From Arenibacter sp. F20364 (GTDB taxonomy: Bacteria; Bacteroidota; Bacteroidia; Flavobacteriales; Flavobacteriaceae): a DNA stretch of 64,000 nucleotides. Of the stretch, positions 9,501-19,284 are shown in pieces (within the stretch, counting starts at the first letter, position 1; every line of letters begins with the position of its first letter). Made by a program: the position numbers and the translations under genes. The stretch spans positions 1-64,000 of the forward strand of contig NZ_JALKBD010000026.1 in NCBI RefSeq assembly GCF_023015905.1. The letters are read 5' to 3'. Below the pieces are notes generated by a model. That model did no database searches, was not told where the DNA came from, and saw only the letters and a program-made list of their open reading frames with translations.

Positions 9501-11381
9501 TCAGGGCTTTAACAAGGTAAATTCTATTAAAGAAGTGTTGTACACGCGGTGCGTTTGTTTTTGAAAATCTTTGGGTTTTGCTTCAAATATATTTTCAATA
9601 TAAGTCTGTGGATTAATGTCTATATATGGAAACATACTACTCTGGACCTGAACCTGAATTTTATGACCTTTCTTAAAAGTGTGGAAAACATCCTGAAGTT
9701 GTATGTTAACCGGTGTCGGCTGGTCTGGCACAAAGGGTTCGGGTTTTGTAAAATCGTTTCTAAATCTGCCTCGCATTACCTCGCTACGAACCATTTGATG
9801 ATAATTGCCCATTTTTAAATACGCTTGGGTTTCCTCATAATCCTTATGGTCTGCAGGGTATACATCAATGACTTTTACGATCCAATCGGCATCGGTTCCA
9901 GTGGTGGATACGTTTAGTTTTGCCAGAATATCTCCAGCAAGGGTAAGCGGATCCTGCAAGGGTTCGGTTTCAAAAATTAAAACATCGGGTCTACGGGCGG
10001 CAAAACGCTGATCATCCGTCATGAACTTACGGGGCGTAAACACCATTTTAATATCTTCGGAATAGGGAACCGGTTTCTTAGGGTCACTTACAAATTCCTG
10101 AAAGGAGTATTCCCTAGTTGCAATTTGTCCCAAGCGTTGATTGCGCTGTAAGGAATAGGTTGCCTTAGTAGTATTCTTGGGAGGCCAGGCATCAAAAGTT
10201 TTCCATTCCTTGGTACCCGTATCAAAAACATAGGCCTCGGGCAGATTGGTGGTTCCTCCCTCCCCTTTTAAAAAGTGATTAAAAAATCGGGTTTCGATAT
10301 TTTCCTGATAGAATTTGGAAATATCATCACCAAAATAGACATTCCCAATGGCTTGGCGCTGTGTTTCCTTGGACCAATCCCCGTGGCTCCAAGGGCCCAT
10401 TACGATAGTGTTGTAATTATAGCTATTTTTTTCTATATGATCATAGGTATTTAAGGGTCCATATAGATCTTCGGCATCAAACCACCCTCCGACGGTCATA
10501 ACTGCGGGTTTAATATTTTCCAAATGTTGGATTATGCCACGTTGCTGCCAAAATTCGTCGTAGTTGGGATGCTCCTTGAGCTGCTGCCAAAAAACATTAT
10601 CTTCTTTATAGTACTTGTCCAAGTTGGACAAGGGACCGGCATCCAAAAAAAACTGGTATTGGTCCTCGGTCCCCAGTTCGGGAAAAGAATACCATTCTTC
10701 AGTGGTAGGTTGGTCTTTCATATAACCAAATACCGCCGTAGCCCTCCAGTAACTCAGCAAATAGGCTCCGTTATGGTGAAAATCGTCAAAAAAGAAATCT
10801 CCAATAGGGGCTTGTGGAGAAACTGCCTTTAGCGCAGGGTGCGCGTCCAATAAGGAATAGGTGGAATAGAAGCCCGGATAGGAAATTCCCCAAACGCCTA
10901 CATTGCCATTGTGGTTCTGCACATTGTTTATTAGCCATTCTATAGTATCGTAGGTATCCGAGGCCTCATCTACTTCCCCTTCCTTTTTATTGGGGATATA
11001 GGGCCTCATATTGTCATAAACCCCTTCACTGTTCCATCTTCCCCTTACATCTTGATAGACCACTATATTTCCCTCTTTCATCATTTTTCTATTGGGAGAT
11101 ATCAAGGCTTTGTATTCATTGGAACCGTAGGGTCTGGAACTATAGGGTGTTCTGGACATGATAATGGGATACTCTTTGGATGTGTCCTTGGGAGAATAAA
11201 TGGTGGTGTGTAATTTGATACCATCCCGCATGGGAATGGCAATCTCTTTTTTGCTGTAAAAATCCCTAGGATTATAAGTATCGGTAATTCCAGTATTCGT
11301 TCTATTGGTGGAAGTTGGAACCCCTGTTCTTCCACATGATACCAGAACGATGGCTGATAAAAGGAATAAAATCTTGTTCAT
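9501..11381 (-). CDS. CocE/NonD-type (S15) alpha/beta hydrolase lipoprotein
   Basis: A 626-residue lipoprotein: the signal ends in LVSC with the acylated cysteine at residue 16. The S15-type catalytic domain shows DVRGRWNSEG (111-120) and the nucleophile elbow GISYPG with S167. A GGWFDAEDLYG segment supplies the likely acid and GPWSHGDW the histidine. The C-terminal jelly roll (about 430-626) is typical of X-Pro dipeptidyl-peptidase and glutaryl-7-ACA acylase relatives. It probably cleaves peptides or acyl esters and amides at the outer membrane. It lies just upstream of the acylase gene but is separated from it by a strong terminator. Confidence 0.88.
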   Translation of the reverse strand: MNKILFLLSAIVLVSCGRTGVPTSTNRTNTGITDTYNPRDFYSKKEIAIPMRDGIKLHTTIYSPKDTSKEYPIIMSRTPYSSRPYGSNEYKALISPNRKMMKEGNIVVYQDVRGRWNSEGVYDNMRPYIPNKKEGEVDEASDTYDTIEWLINNVQNHNGNVGVWGISYPGFYSTYSLLDAHPALKAVSPQAPIGDFFFDDFHHNGAYLLSYWRATAVFGYMKDQPTTEEWYSFPELGTEDQYQFFLDAGPLSNLDKYYKEDNVFWQQLKEHPNYDEFWQQRGIIQHLENIKPAVMTVGGWFDAEDLYGPLNTYDHIEKNSYNYNTIVMGPWSHGDWSKETQRQAIGNVYFGDDISKFYQENIETRFFNHFLKGEGGTTNLPEAYVFDTGTKEWKTFDAWPPKNTTKATYSLQRNQRLGQIATREYSFQEFVSDPKKPVPYSEDIKMVFTPRKFMTDDQRFAARRPDVLIFETEPLQDPLTLAGDILAKLNVSTTGTDADWIVKVIDVYPADHKDYEETQAYLKMGNYHQMVRSEVMRGRFRNDFTKPEPFVPDQPTPVNIQLQDVFHTFKKGHKIQVQVQSSMFPYIDINPQTYIENIFEAKPKDFQKQTHRVYNTSLIEFTLLKP

Positions 11382-11499
11382 AAAGTTTAATTTTCTGTTT
11401 GCCGTTTTCGTAGAATAATATGCCTAGTTTAAAAAATAATTGCACCAACCAAAAAAAATAGATTGGACGACAAATTTCTTAATGTGGATTTAATGTTGC

Positions 11500-13482
11500 C
11501 TATTTAAGTAGCCCCAATTCTTTAAAATTGCTCACCCCTTTTTTCAACCACTCCTTATACGTTTCCCGATCGGTATATTGTACAGCAGTGTTCAAAATTT
11601 CCAGATCAGGGGACAGTTGCACATAATAAGGTTGTGAGGCGGCGTTAAAATTCAAAGTTTGGAAAGTACCCCATTTTTCACCAACTGTATTGATTTTTTT
11701 TACGCGTCCAGAGTCATATTTAAAATCGAATTGTTCCTCGGTAGGCAGTTCCTTTCTGTCGTCTATGTACAGGGATATCAAAACATATTCGTCCTTAAGG
11801 ATAGGATAGATATCCGGTTCGCTCCACACATTTTCCTCCATTTTTCTGCAGTTTACACAAGCCCAACCAGTAAAGTCCAAAAGTACAGGCTTGTTTACTT
11901 CTTTGGCATAGGCAAGCCCTTTGTCAAAATCCTTAAAACAATCAATACCCAAAGGGCAATCGCTCTCTGTTTCAAAAACGCTGTAAAAATGAGGTGGTGG
12001 AAAACCGCTCAATAATTTTAAATCGGTAATTTTTGATAGCCCAAGTATTAAGTAGATTGCAAAAGCGGTACTAAGGATTGCTGTAAGCTTTCTTCCAGCA
12101 GCCAGTTTTTGTTTGGGACCATCGTGTGGAAATCTAAATATCCCAAATAAGTAAAGGGAAAGCAAGACGAATAATATAATCCAAATTCCCAGGAATATTT
12201 CCCGTTTAAAAATCCCCCAATTGCCCACTAAATCGGCATTGGATAAAAATTTAAATGCCAATACCAACTCCAAGAACCCTAGGGTAACTTTCACCGTAGT
12301 CATCCATCCGCCAGATTTTGGCAGGGTATTGAGCCAGGCAGGAAACAGGGCAAAAAGACCAAAAGGCAAGGCTAGCGCAACTCCAAAACCGATCATCCCC
12401 ATAGAAAGGTTGGTGGCCACATCTCCTTTAGCCAAGGCCGTGCTTCCCAGTAGTCCCCCTAAAATTGGACCAGTACAGGAAAAAGACACTATAGCCAAGG
12501 TAACCGCCATAAAAAAGATTCCAAAAGCCCCTCCTACCTTTGAGGAAGCCGAGTCCATTTTATTGGCCCAGGAACTAGGAAGCGTCAATTCATAATATCC
12601 GAAAAAGGAAAAGGCAAAGAAAATAAAAATGAGAAAGAAAAATAGGTTTAGCCAAACATTTGTAGCAATGGTATTCAAGATTTGCGAGTCCACCGAATCG
12701 AACAAATGAAAGGGTAAACTCAATAGAAAATAAATCAATACTATAAAAAACCCATAAAGCAATGCATTTGCAATGCCTTTGGATCTGTTGGCTCCTTGTT
12801 TGGTGAAAAAGGACACCGTTAATGGTATCATGGGAAATACACAGGGCGTAAGCAAAGCAATCAAGCCTCCCAAAAACCCTAATACGAAAATGGTCCATAG
12901 ACCCGATTTTTCATTCACGGCATTGTCGTCCCCATCAACAAGCAAATCTCTATTTTTAAGGTCCAATGTTAGTGCTTCGCTCATATCCAGGCTACGTTGG
13001 TCCACGCTCTGGTCGGCAACAATTATTTCTTCCCCTGTCAGGGAGATATGGAACAATTCATCCTTAGGAATGCAAACCTCCTTGCAGATTTGATAGAACA
13101 GACCAACATCGATCTGGTTGACATTTGGGTCAAGTAATTTTATTTTTTGTGTAAATACGGCCTTTTCTTTAAAGAAAGTTTCCTCTACCTCAAAAATATC
13201 GGAGTATTCGGTGAGGGTTTCGCTTTCTGAAGTGGTTCCTACCAGCTCATAGTCCTCACCTGCTTTTTCAAACGTAAATTCGCTGGGCAAGGAGCCGTTT
13301 TCATCCGTAAATTGGGAATAGATATGCCAGCCTTTATAGATATCGGCCTTAACTATAATCTTGTACTCGGTATCCGATATTTTTTCCGCTGCATAGGTCC
13401 ATATGGCCGGATTATCATCCGATTGGGAAAATCCCAAGAAAAAACTGAACACCATTAAAAACAATCCCAATATATGCTTCAT
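11500..13482 (-). CDS. dsbD: Thiol:disulfide interchange protein DsbD
   Basis: A 660-residue membrane reductase with all three modules: a signal peptide plus N-terminal periplasmic domain carrying C133-x3-C137, eight transmembrane segments with the electron-relaying cysteines C214 (LTPCVFPMIP) and C336 (SFSCTGP), and a C-terminal thioredoxin domain with C542-x2-C545 (WACVNC). DsbD moves electrons from cytoplasmic thioredoxin to periplasmic disulfide isomerases and cytochrome c maturation. Its ATG overlaps the stop of tilS as TAATG, indicating a tilS-dsbD transcriptional unit. The length and all six cysteines are as expected. Confidence 0.93.
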   Translation of the reverse strand: MKHILGLFLMVFSFFLGFSQSDDNPAIWTYAAEKISDTEYKIIVKADIYKGWHIYSQFTDENGSLPSEFTFEKAGEDYELVGTTSESETLTEYSDIFEVEETFFKEKAVFTQKIKLLDPNVNQIDVGLFYQICKEVCIPKDELFHISLTGEEIIVADQSVDQRSLDMSEALTLDLKNRDLLVDGDDNAVNEKSGLWTIFVLGFLGGLIALLTPCVFPMIPLTVSFFTKQGANRSKGIANALLYGFFIVLIYFLLSLPFHLFDSVDSQILNTIATNVWLNLFFFLIFIFFAFSFFGYYELTLPSSWANKMDSASSKVGGAFGIFFMAVTLAIVSFSCTGPILGGLLGSTALAKGDVATNLSMGMIGFGVALALPFGLFALFPAWLNTLPKSGGWMTTVKVTLGFLELVLAFKFLSNADLVGNWGIFKREIFLGIWIILFVLLSLYLFGIFRFPHDGPKQKLAAGRKLTAILSTAFAIYLILGLSKITDLKLLSGFPPPHFYSVFETESDCPLGIDCFKDFDKGLAYAKEVNKPVLLDFTGWACVNCRKMEENVWSEPDIYPILKDEYVLISLYIDDRKELPTEEQFDFKYDSGRVKKINTVGEKWGTFQTLNFNAASQPYYVQLSPDLEILNTAVQYTDRETYKEWLKKGVSNFKELGLLK

Positions 13483-14786
13483 TATTCTAAAATAATCTTT
13501 ATAATTTCTTTAGTCCTATCCGTAATTTTAAAACGGTCGTCGGCGCGTTTTCCTATAATCCAGACAACATTATTACCTGAACACAACAACCATTGTTTTT
13601 CTTTGGCAAAGATATCCATCTTCTCGTCCTTAAAATATTTGGAAACTTTTTTCTTTCCTCCCATTCCAAGTGGATAAAAATAATCTCCTTTTTGGCATTT
13701 ACGGACAATCAATGGGTACTTTAACGTTTCTTTATCTAGGTATATTATCTTTAAAGAAGTCTCCCCAATTGTCTTAACCTTACTAAATTTCAAGGAAATA
13801 GGTTCTGATACTAGGGCTTGTCCCTCTTCTATGGTAAAAACCTCGGTACTATTTTGGGCAATAGGTTTTAGCAGCAAAATGTCCCTGTCCTTCAGTAATC
13901 TGTGGGTGTTGGAGTGCACTTCTTTTCCGCTGTTTGCTTTTAGAAGCCCATAAATGTCGTCCCATTGTGTAAATCCGTATTCCCTAAAAAAATGAAAAAG
14001 ATAGGCTTTGGTGGGATTAAGAGCCAACAACGGGGCTACAGCTACTTTTTCCACTTGCCCCTCTTTTTTAAACAACTGCTCTCTTAAAGCGCTGATATGG
14101 TTATTTGCTATTTCTTGGGTCTGCCCAAGAAATTCCTGTGTCTTAAGGAAATTGTTTAGAAAACTAGGATTGAGTTCCTTGAGCTTTGGAATAATATTAT
14201 GTCTGATGTTATTCCTTAAATATTTGGTATTCTCATTGCTGGCGTCCTCCCTCCAAATGATATCATTTGCCTCCGCATATGTTTTGATCTCTTTTCTGAA
14301 AAATTGCAACAAGGGTCTGGAGATAGAGGCGGTATGTGATGGAATTCCCGTAAGGCCTTCAATTCCCGTTCCCCTGGAGAGGTTGATAAGAAAGGTTTCC
14401 AAACTATCGTCCGCGTGATGGGCCGTGACTAGGGTATTAATATGGTGCGTTGTCATTATTTGTAAAAACCAATTATACCGGAGTTCCCGGGCAGCAATTT
14501 GCAGGTTGGTTTTGTGTTTTGCCATGTACCCATAGGTATCAAAACTGGTTACAAAAATTTCCTTGCCCAGATCCTTAGCCAATTTCCTGACCAGATCTTC
14601 ATCCTTATCACTTTCCGAACCGCGCAATTTGAAGTTGCAATGCGCTATTGAGAAATCCAACTCGTAGGAAGCAGATAAATGAGCCAGAACAACACTGTCT
14701 ACACCTCCACTACAGGCCAATAAAAATTTACCTTCTTTTAGATGGGGAAAGTGCAGGTCTATGTGATTCCTAAAGTTTTCTAACAC
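13482..14786 (-). CDS. tilS: tRNA(Ile)-lysidine synthase TilS
   Basis: A 434-residue N-type ATP pyrophosphatase. The PP-loop SGGVDS lies at residues 26-31 and the second family block TAHHADDSLETFLINLSRG near 120-138. A middle helical domain and the C-terminal TilS substrate-binding domain (from about 350, VRKCQKGDYFYPLGM) follow. The enzyme converts C34 of the AUA-reading tRNA-Ile anticodon to lysidine, which is essential for decoding. It overlaps dsbD by one base. Confidence 0.94.
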   Translation of the reverse strand: MLENFRNHIDLHFPHLKEGKFLLACSGGVDSVVLAHLSASYELDFSIAHCNFKLRGSESDKDEDLVRKLAKDLGKEIFVTSFDTYGYMAKHKTNLQIAARELRYNWFLQIMTTHHINTLVTAHHADDSLETFLINLSRGTGIEGLTGIPSHTASISRPLLQFFRKEIKTYAEANDIIWREDASNENTKYLRNNIRHNIIPKLKELNPSFLNNFLKTQEFLGQTQEIANNHISALREQLFKKEGQVEKVAVAPLLALNPTKAYLFHFFREYGFTQWDDIYGLLKANSGKEVHSNTHRLLKDRDILLLKPIAQNSTEVFTIEEGQALVSEPISLKFSKVKTIGETSLKIIYLDKETLKYPLIVRKCQKGDYFYPLGMGGKKKVSKYFKDEKMDIFAKEKQWLLCSGNNVVWIIGKRADDRFKITDRTKEIIKIILE

Positions 14787-14824
14787 ACGGCTAATTTACG
14801 TAAGAAATATGATAGCAACTAGAT

Positions 14825-15664
14825 TCAGCTGTAGAAGAGGTCCAAGCGGTTCCCCAACCATTTTCCGATCATATCCAAAGTATTTTTACTTCCAACGTCA
14901 TTGTGTAATTCGTGATAGCCGCCTTCAATCAAATGTAGTTGGGTCTTATTGGAATTTTTATGAAATTTTTCGGTAGCCGTATAATCTATAATATTATCCC
15001 CGGTGCCATGCAATAAAAGGGTTTGGGTCTTTAGTTTGTAGGCATTGTCCACAGCCCACTCCCCTGCTTCAATTATGGGAAAAGAGTACATGGGACTTAC
15101 CCTATCGTGTATCAAGGGATCCGCGATATATTTTTCTACTTCTTGGTCTATTCTAGAGATATGTTGTGGATTTAAGCCAGAGGACATAGTTATCGAAGGA
15201 AATATTTTCAGCATTGCCTTGCCTAAGACCATTTTCCATTTAGGTGGTTGAAAAGCCAATTTAAGGTATGGGCTTGTCGCTACAATACCTGCCAAATCCG
15301 ATTTTATTCTCAAGCCATAGTTCAATACCAAATTTCCGCCCATACTATGTCCGTATAGGAATATCGGTTTATTGGGATTTAGCAATCTTGCTTTCGCAAT
15401 TACGTTGTCCAAAAGTTCCAACAATGCCGAATAACTGGAACAATGTCCGCGTTTTCCTCCTGATTTTCCATGTCCTATATTGTCATAGCAGTAGACGGCC
15501 AAATTTTCTTCCAAAAGTCTGGGGATAACAGTGTCCTGGTAACGGCCCGAATGTTCCCCAAAGCCATGGACCAGAACAACAGCTCCTCTAACTATTTTAG
15601 GTCTTGCATACCATGCGCTAATTGGGATGTTTTTATATTGAAGATCAAGTATTCTTATATCCAT
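14825..15664 (-). CDS. Monoacylglycerol lipase-like alpha/beta hydrolase
   Basis: A 279-residue cytosolic alpha/beta hydrolase. The oxyanion-hole motif LVHGFGEHSGRY is at 31-42, the nucleophile elbow GHSMGG has S107, the acid lies in HGTGDNIID and the histidine in GGYHELHND. HGFGEHSGRY is diagnostic for the monoacylglycerol lipase/lysophospholipase group, so glycerolipid turnover is the likely role. It is 38 bases downstream of tilS-dsbD's start side and reads in the same direction as pabB further upstream. Confidence 0.87.
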   Translation of the reverse strand: MDIRILDLQYKNIPISAWYARPKIVRGAVVLVHGFGEHSGRYQDTVIPRLLEENLAVYCYDNIGHGKSGGKRGHCSSYSALLELLDNVIAKARLLNPNKPIFLYGHSMGGNLVLNYGLRIKSDLAGIVATSPYLKLAFQPPKWKMVLGKAMLKIFPSITMSSGLNPQHISRIDQEVEKYIADPLIHDRVSPMYSFPIIEAGEWAVDNAYKLKTQTLLLHGTGDNIIDYTATEKFHKNSNKTQLHLIEGGYHELHNDVGSKNTLDMIGKWLGNRLDLFYS

Positions 15665-15749
15665 AGTATTTAAACAAAGAATCTTACTGACACCTATAAT
15701 TTATAAATGGTCAAGGTAGACTGAATATTGATCATAACCAAATCACCTA

Positions 15750-17048
15750 TTAATTTTCGAGCACCTGCCTCATGGCCTTTGCCTTGAGTAGGCATTCTTC
15801 ATACTCCTTTTCCGGAATTGCCTGGGCGGTAATAGCACTTCCCACGGAAAAAGACACGTATTGGGCTGTTTTGTTATAAAGAATACTTCGGATGACAACG
15901 TTAAAATCGAAATCGTTTTCTGGCGTAAAATAACCCACGGTGCCAGAATAGAGTCCTCTTTTTGAAGCTTCCAGCTCCTCTATGATCCGCATGGCCGACA
16001 CTTTTGGTGCACCTGTCATACTGCCCATGGGAAAAGTTTCTTTAATAATGTCCACTGGATTTTTGGTGTTGGAAACCTCTGCTGTTATGGAGCTAATCAT
16101 CTGGTGCACCTGATCAAAGGAATATACCTTACAAAGCTCTTCCACCTTCACAGACCCCTTTAAGGCACTTTTGGATAGATCGTTCCTTACCAGATCCACG
16201 ATCATAATATTTTCCGCCCTTTCCTTTTGGTCCTTTTCCAGAGCTGCCACCAATTGCCTGTCCTCGTTTACGTCCAATGAGCGTCTTGCAGTGCCCTTAA
16301 TGGGCTGGGAAATAATCTTGTTACCTTGTTTTTTAATGTAGCGTTCAGGGGAAGAAGATAAAAGATATTTGTCGTTTACCTTTAAAAAAGCTGAAAAAGG
16401 CGCTCGGGTTATGGAATTCAGTTTTAGATAGGTCTTTAAAGCATCTATTTCAGTGTTTTCTGCATAAAATTCCTGGCAAAAGTTGGCTTCATAGATATCC
16501 CCTCTATGTATATGGTTCAACATTTTATTTACGCGACTGAAATAATCGTCCTTAAATATTTTGAGTTTAATTCGAATATTGGACCGATCCTCGAATTCAG
16601 AGGTTGGTGTAGCAAGCATTTCGTTGATAACCCTAAAATCTTCTTCAATTTCATCGGCTACCATATTTAGATAATGGAAGGTAACTACTGTTCCTTCTAC
16701 TCCTATTAATTTTTTGGGCTGAAAGAAATATAGTTCTGGGAAGTTCAGACCATCCGTATTGGAAGAGCTAAGCAGTTCAGTATCATTTTTTAGGTCATAG
16801 GCTAAATAGCCGAAAATCCAGTCTTTGGTGCTGGATTGGTAGCTGCCCAAATCGTCAAAAGCATTTTTGGCGTCGGTGACTATCGATGTTAGTGCGTCCA
16901 CAGCAAGCAAACCATCAAATGAGCTGTACCTGTTCTTGTGCCCATTACTGTCTAGCCAGACAACCTCATAAAATTGTTGGGACCAATGTAATAGGGATTG
17001 TTTAAAACTTATTATGTCCGGAACCGTAAATGAAACCTTTTTTCGCAA
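15750..17048 (-). CDS. pabB: Aminodeoxychorismate synthase component I (PabB)
   Basis: A 432-residue chorismate-binding enzyme. The PIKGTARRS motif (about residue 244) carries the lysine nucleophile that distinguishes PabB from anthranilate synthase TrpE. RGDIYEANFCQEFY, SSSPERYI, DLVRNDLSK and the GSMTGAPK signature all follow in order. It makes 4-amino-4-deoxychorismate for folate; the glutamine amidotransferase partner is not in the window. It begins six bases after the stop of the upstream FMN reductase gene, so the two are probably cotranscribed. Confidence 0.9.
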   Translation of the reverse strand: MRKKVSFTVPDIISFKQSLLHWSQQFYEVVWLDSNGHKNRYSSFDGLLAVDALTSIVTDAKNAFDDLGSYQSSTKDWIFGYLAYDLKNDTELLSSSNTDGLNFPELYFFQPKKLIGVEGTVVTFHYLNMVADEIEEDFRVINEMLATPTSEFEDRSNIRIKLKIFKDDYFSRVNKMLNHIHRGDIYEANFCQEFYAENTEIDALKTYLKLNSITRAPFSAFLKVNDKYLLSSSPERYIKKQGNKIISQPIKGTARRSLDVNEDRQLVAALEKDQKERAENIMIVDLVRNDLSKSALKGSVKVEELCKVYSFDQVHQMISSITAEVSNTKNPVDIIKETFPMGSMTGAPKVSAMRIIEELEASKRGLYSGTVGYFTPENDFDFNVVIRSILYNKTAQYVSFSVGSAITAQAIPEKEYEECLLKAKAMRQVLEN

Positions 17049-17054
17049 AGACTT

Positions 17055-17588
17055 TTAAATTTGTGATAAGAATGTTTCCAAAGCGTTTTTATGTGCCTCG
17101 GCAAGCTCTGGCTCAGTTATACCCTTTGTCTTTTCAAAGGTATGATTAAAGGACGGTAAAGAAAAGGTGGCCGTTATTTCGCCCCCAAATCGAGTCAGCA
17201 TTCCTTTCACTACCTCTAAAGAACCAGTTGCTCCCCTTCTGCCCCCAGAACAGGACATTAGTAAAATCTTAGTATCGGTCAGGAAATTTCTATCCACTCT
17301 GGATAACCAATCCAGCACATTTTTGAAATAGGCGGAAGGATTACTGTTATGTTCATTTACCGAAATAACCAAGGCGTTGGAATTGACTATCTTATCTCTT
17401 AGTTTCTTTAATAAATCCGAGTAACCCTCTTCCCTTTCCAAATCCTCACTGAAGACCGGAAAATTATAATCCACCATGTTAATAAGGTCAACCTCATTAT
17501 CCTTAATAAGGGAGCAGGTGTATTTTACTAATTTATAATTGATGGAGGTGCTGGAATTACTCCCTGCAAAGGCCAATATACTGGACAT
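17055..17588 (-). CDS. NADPH-dependent FMN reductase family protein
   Basis: A 177-residue flavodoxin-like oxidoreductase. The FMN loop FAGSNSSTSINYKLV lies at residues 7-21. The usual PEYNgsiPg-lKNaiD segment appears as NEHNSNPSAYFKNVLDW, and LLMSCSGGRRGATGS closes the flavin site. Members reduce FMN, quinones or chromate with NADPH. It sits directly upstream of pabB, six bases apart, and diverges from the DUF1624 gene. A biosynthetic connection to folate is not known, so the pairing may be only positional. Confidence 0.85.
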   Translation of the reverse strand: MSSILAFAGSNSSTSINYKLVKYTCSLIKDNEVDLINMVDYNFPVFSEDLEREEGYSDLLKKLRDKIVNSNALVISVNEHNSNPSAYFKNVLDWLSRVDRNFLTDTKILLMSCSGGRRGATGSLEVVKGMLTRFGGEITATFSLPSFNHTFEKTKGITEPELAEAHKNALETFLSQI

Positions 17589-17633
17589 CTTGTTTATTTA
17601 AATGTTTGCACAACGAAAATACCGCAAAATAGA

Positions 17634-17662
17634 TTGAATTGCGAGGAAATTGCATAATTTTG
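17634..17662 (+). promoter_or_regulatory. Flavobacterial promoter TTG-N18-TAATTTTG for the DUF1624 gene
   Basis: TTG at 17634-17636 and TAATTTTG at 17655-17662, spaced by 18 bases, match the Bacteroidetes sigma-A consensus (-33 TTG, -7 TAnnTTTG). Transcription would begin near 17668. That rules out the in-frame start at 17639 of the long open frame and supports the ATG at 17723. Confidence 0.7.
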
Positions 17663-17722
17663 CACGCGAAAACATCCAAAACCACTGTTTTACAAGTATA
17701 TAGGATGTATATTAAAGTTAAT

Positions 17723-18922
17723 ATGGGGAATAACAACCTGAGATTGTATTTTATTGATGCTATTAGGGCATGGGCTATCCTTATGATGCTGCAGGGGCAT
17801 TTCGTGGATGGTTTGCTCGACAATGCATTTAGGGATAATTCCAATACTTTTTATTCGGTTTGGAAATATTTTCGGGGGGTTACGGCACCGGTCTTCTTTA
17901 CGGTTTCTGGATTTATATTTACCTACCTCTTAATTAAAGGGAATGAAATTGGGTTTAATAACCCAAGAGTGAAAAAAGGTATTAAAAGGGGATTGCAATT
18001 GCTGGCAATAGGATACTTGCTAAGGCTAAACTTTTTTGGATTGTTAAAGGGCCAGATTTATGGTTCTTTTTATTTGGTAGATGTTCTGCATTGCATTGGT
18101 CTTTCAATTTTGGGTATAATCGCTATTTATCTTCTTACTATCTCCAGAAATAAATACCTGTTTCCTGGAGTTTTATTGGCTACTACCCTAATTTTATTTG
18201 TACTGGAACCCAATTATAAGCAATACGCACATGTGTATATGCCGGAACTACTTGCCAATTATTTGACTAAGGCCAATGGATCGGTGTTTACTATAATTCC
18301 TTGGTTCGGGTATGCTTCGATTGGGGCATTTATGTCCGTGTTGTTCAATAGGTTCAAAAATTTCAAATATTTATATCCTGCCGCCATTGCAAGTTTTTCC
18401 ATTGTGGGTATTGGGCTTTTGTTTTATTCCTCGGGCTTCTTTTTAAAGTTGTATAACTGGACCGGGATGCTCGTATTTTCCAAAGTCTATTTTAACAACT
18501 ATTTGTTTATACGCCTAGGGGATGTCTCCTTGGTATTTGCCGTATTTATGTTGTTCAGAAGATTTATGGGCAATAGTAACGTACTTAAGATCGGGCAAAG
18601 TACCCTCTCTATTTATGTGATTCATTATATTATTTTGTACGGAAGTTTCACCGGTTTGGGGCTGTATTATTTCTTGAACCACAGTCTCTCCCCTACTGTC
18701 GTAATTCCGGGAGCACTGGCCTTTATGTTGGCAACTACAGTCTTGGCGCTTCAATTTGAGAAGAACAAAGTTTATATAAAGTTGCAATTATCCACTTTTG
18801 TTAAGACGGTTCAACTTATGGCAGATGCTTGGTTGAACGAGGAAGGTCAGCCCTTGTTAAAAGCTTTCGTGCTAAAATCCAAACTGACTTTGATACGCTT
18901 ATTTAGAATGGTGAAAAATTAG
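17723..18922 (+). CDS. DUF1624/heparan-alpha-glucosaminide N-acetyltransferase-like membrane protein
   Basis: About 399 residues with ten or so hydrophobic segments. The opening LRLYFIDAIRAWAILMMLQGH, followed by FFTVSGFIFTYLL, is the conserved DUF1624 start, with the H that is thought to accept the acyl group in the lysosomal homologue. Bacterial members are presumed to transfer acetyl groups across the inner membrane to a sugar, though none is characterised for this lineage. The start was chosen at 17723 because the likely promoter lies between this ATG and the earlier in-frame ATG; 17705 is an alternative. Confidence 0.75.
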   Translation: MGNNNLRLYFIDAIRAWAILMMLQGHFVDGLLDNAFRDNSNTFYSVWKYFRGVTAPVFFTVSGFIFTYLLIKGNEIGFNNPRVKKGIKRGLQLLAIGYLLRLNFFGLLKGQIYGSFYLVDVLHCIGLSILGIIAIYLLTISRNKYLFPGVLLATTLILFVLEPNYKQYAHVYMPELLANYLTKANGSVFTIIPWFGYASIGAFMSVLFNRFKNFKYLYPAAIASFSIVGIGLLFYSSGFFLKLYNWTGMLVFSKVYFNNYLFIRLGDVSLVFAVFMLFRRFMGNSNVLKIGQSTLSIYVIHYIILYGSFTGLGLYYFLNHSLSPTVVIPGALAFMLATTVLALQFEKNKVYIKLQLSTFVKTVQLMADAWLNEEGQPLLKAFVLKSKLTLIRLFRMVKN

Positions 18923-18951
18923 TTGATCAATCTTTTTCCTACTTACGTTTG
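18923..18951 (+). promoter_or_regulatory. Promoter TTG-N18-TACGTTTG for the CDGSH gene
   Basis: TTG at 18923-18925 and TACGTTTG at 18944-18951 have the ideal 18-base spacing and lie 25 bases before the ATG at 18977. The -33 element sits right at the stop codon of the upstream DUF1624 gene, so the small gene has its own promoter. Confidence 0.75.
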
Positions 18952-18976
18952 CCTTATTTTCGCTTAAAAATATAAA

Positions 18977-19213
18977 ATGAGCGATACGAATAATAAATAT
19001 TCCCCAATTGCTGTGGAATTGGAGAAGGATAAAAAATATAAGTGGTGTACTTGCAGCCATAGTAGCATTCAACCTTTTTGCGATGGTTCCCATAAAGCGG
19101 AAAACGCTTCCCCTCCTATGGTTTTTATTGCCGAAGAGGATAAAAGGGCACATTTATGTACCTGTAAATTAACAAAGAACCCACCTTTTTGTGATGGTAC
19201 CCACAAGTTGTAA
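18977..19213 (+). CDS. CDGSH iron-sulfur domain protein with two cluster sites
   Basis: A 78-residue protein made of two tandem CDGSH sites. The first, CTCSHSSIQPFCDGSH, starts at about residue 18 and the second, CTCKLTKNPPFCDGTH, ends near the C-terminus. Each site supplies three cysteines and a histidine, the ligand set of a [2Fe-2S] cluster of the mitoNEET type. There is no membrane anchor, so it is a soluble monomeric tandem form like bacterial MiNT-type proteins. A role in redox or cluster transfer is inferred. It is monocistronic, with its own promoter and a strong terminator downstream. Confidence 0.9.
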   Translation: MSDTNNKYSPIAVELEKDKKYKWCTCSHSSIQPFCDGSHKAENASPPMVFIAEEDKRAHLCTCKLTKNPPFCDGTHKL

Positions 19214-19245
19214 ATACACTTCTGAAAGGTTGTAGGATACAAAGT

Positions 19246-19284
19246 AAAAGCCCCGTTGGATAAAATCTAGCGGGGCTTTTTATA
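19246..19284. terminator. Bidirectional-type terminator between the CDGSH and lpdA genes
   Basis: AAAAGCCCCG (19246-19255) and CGGGGCTTTT (19271-19280) form a perfect 10-bp stem with A and T flanks on both sides. It can serve the CDGSH gene and, in the other direction, lpdA. The following stretch to 19429 includes a GCCTGCCTTTGTCGG repeat-like segment but no gene. Confidence 0.88.

Noticed and set aside
12221-12595. Plus-strand ORF of 124 residues inside dsbD
   Set aside because: Antisense to conserved transmembrane codons of dsbD; no evidence of its own.
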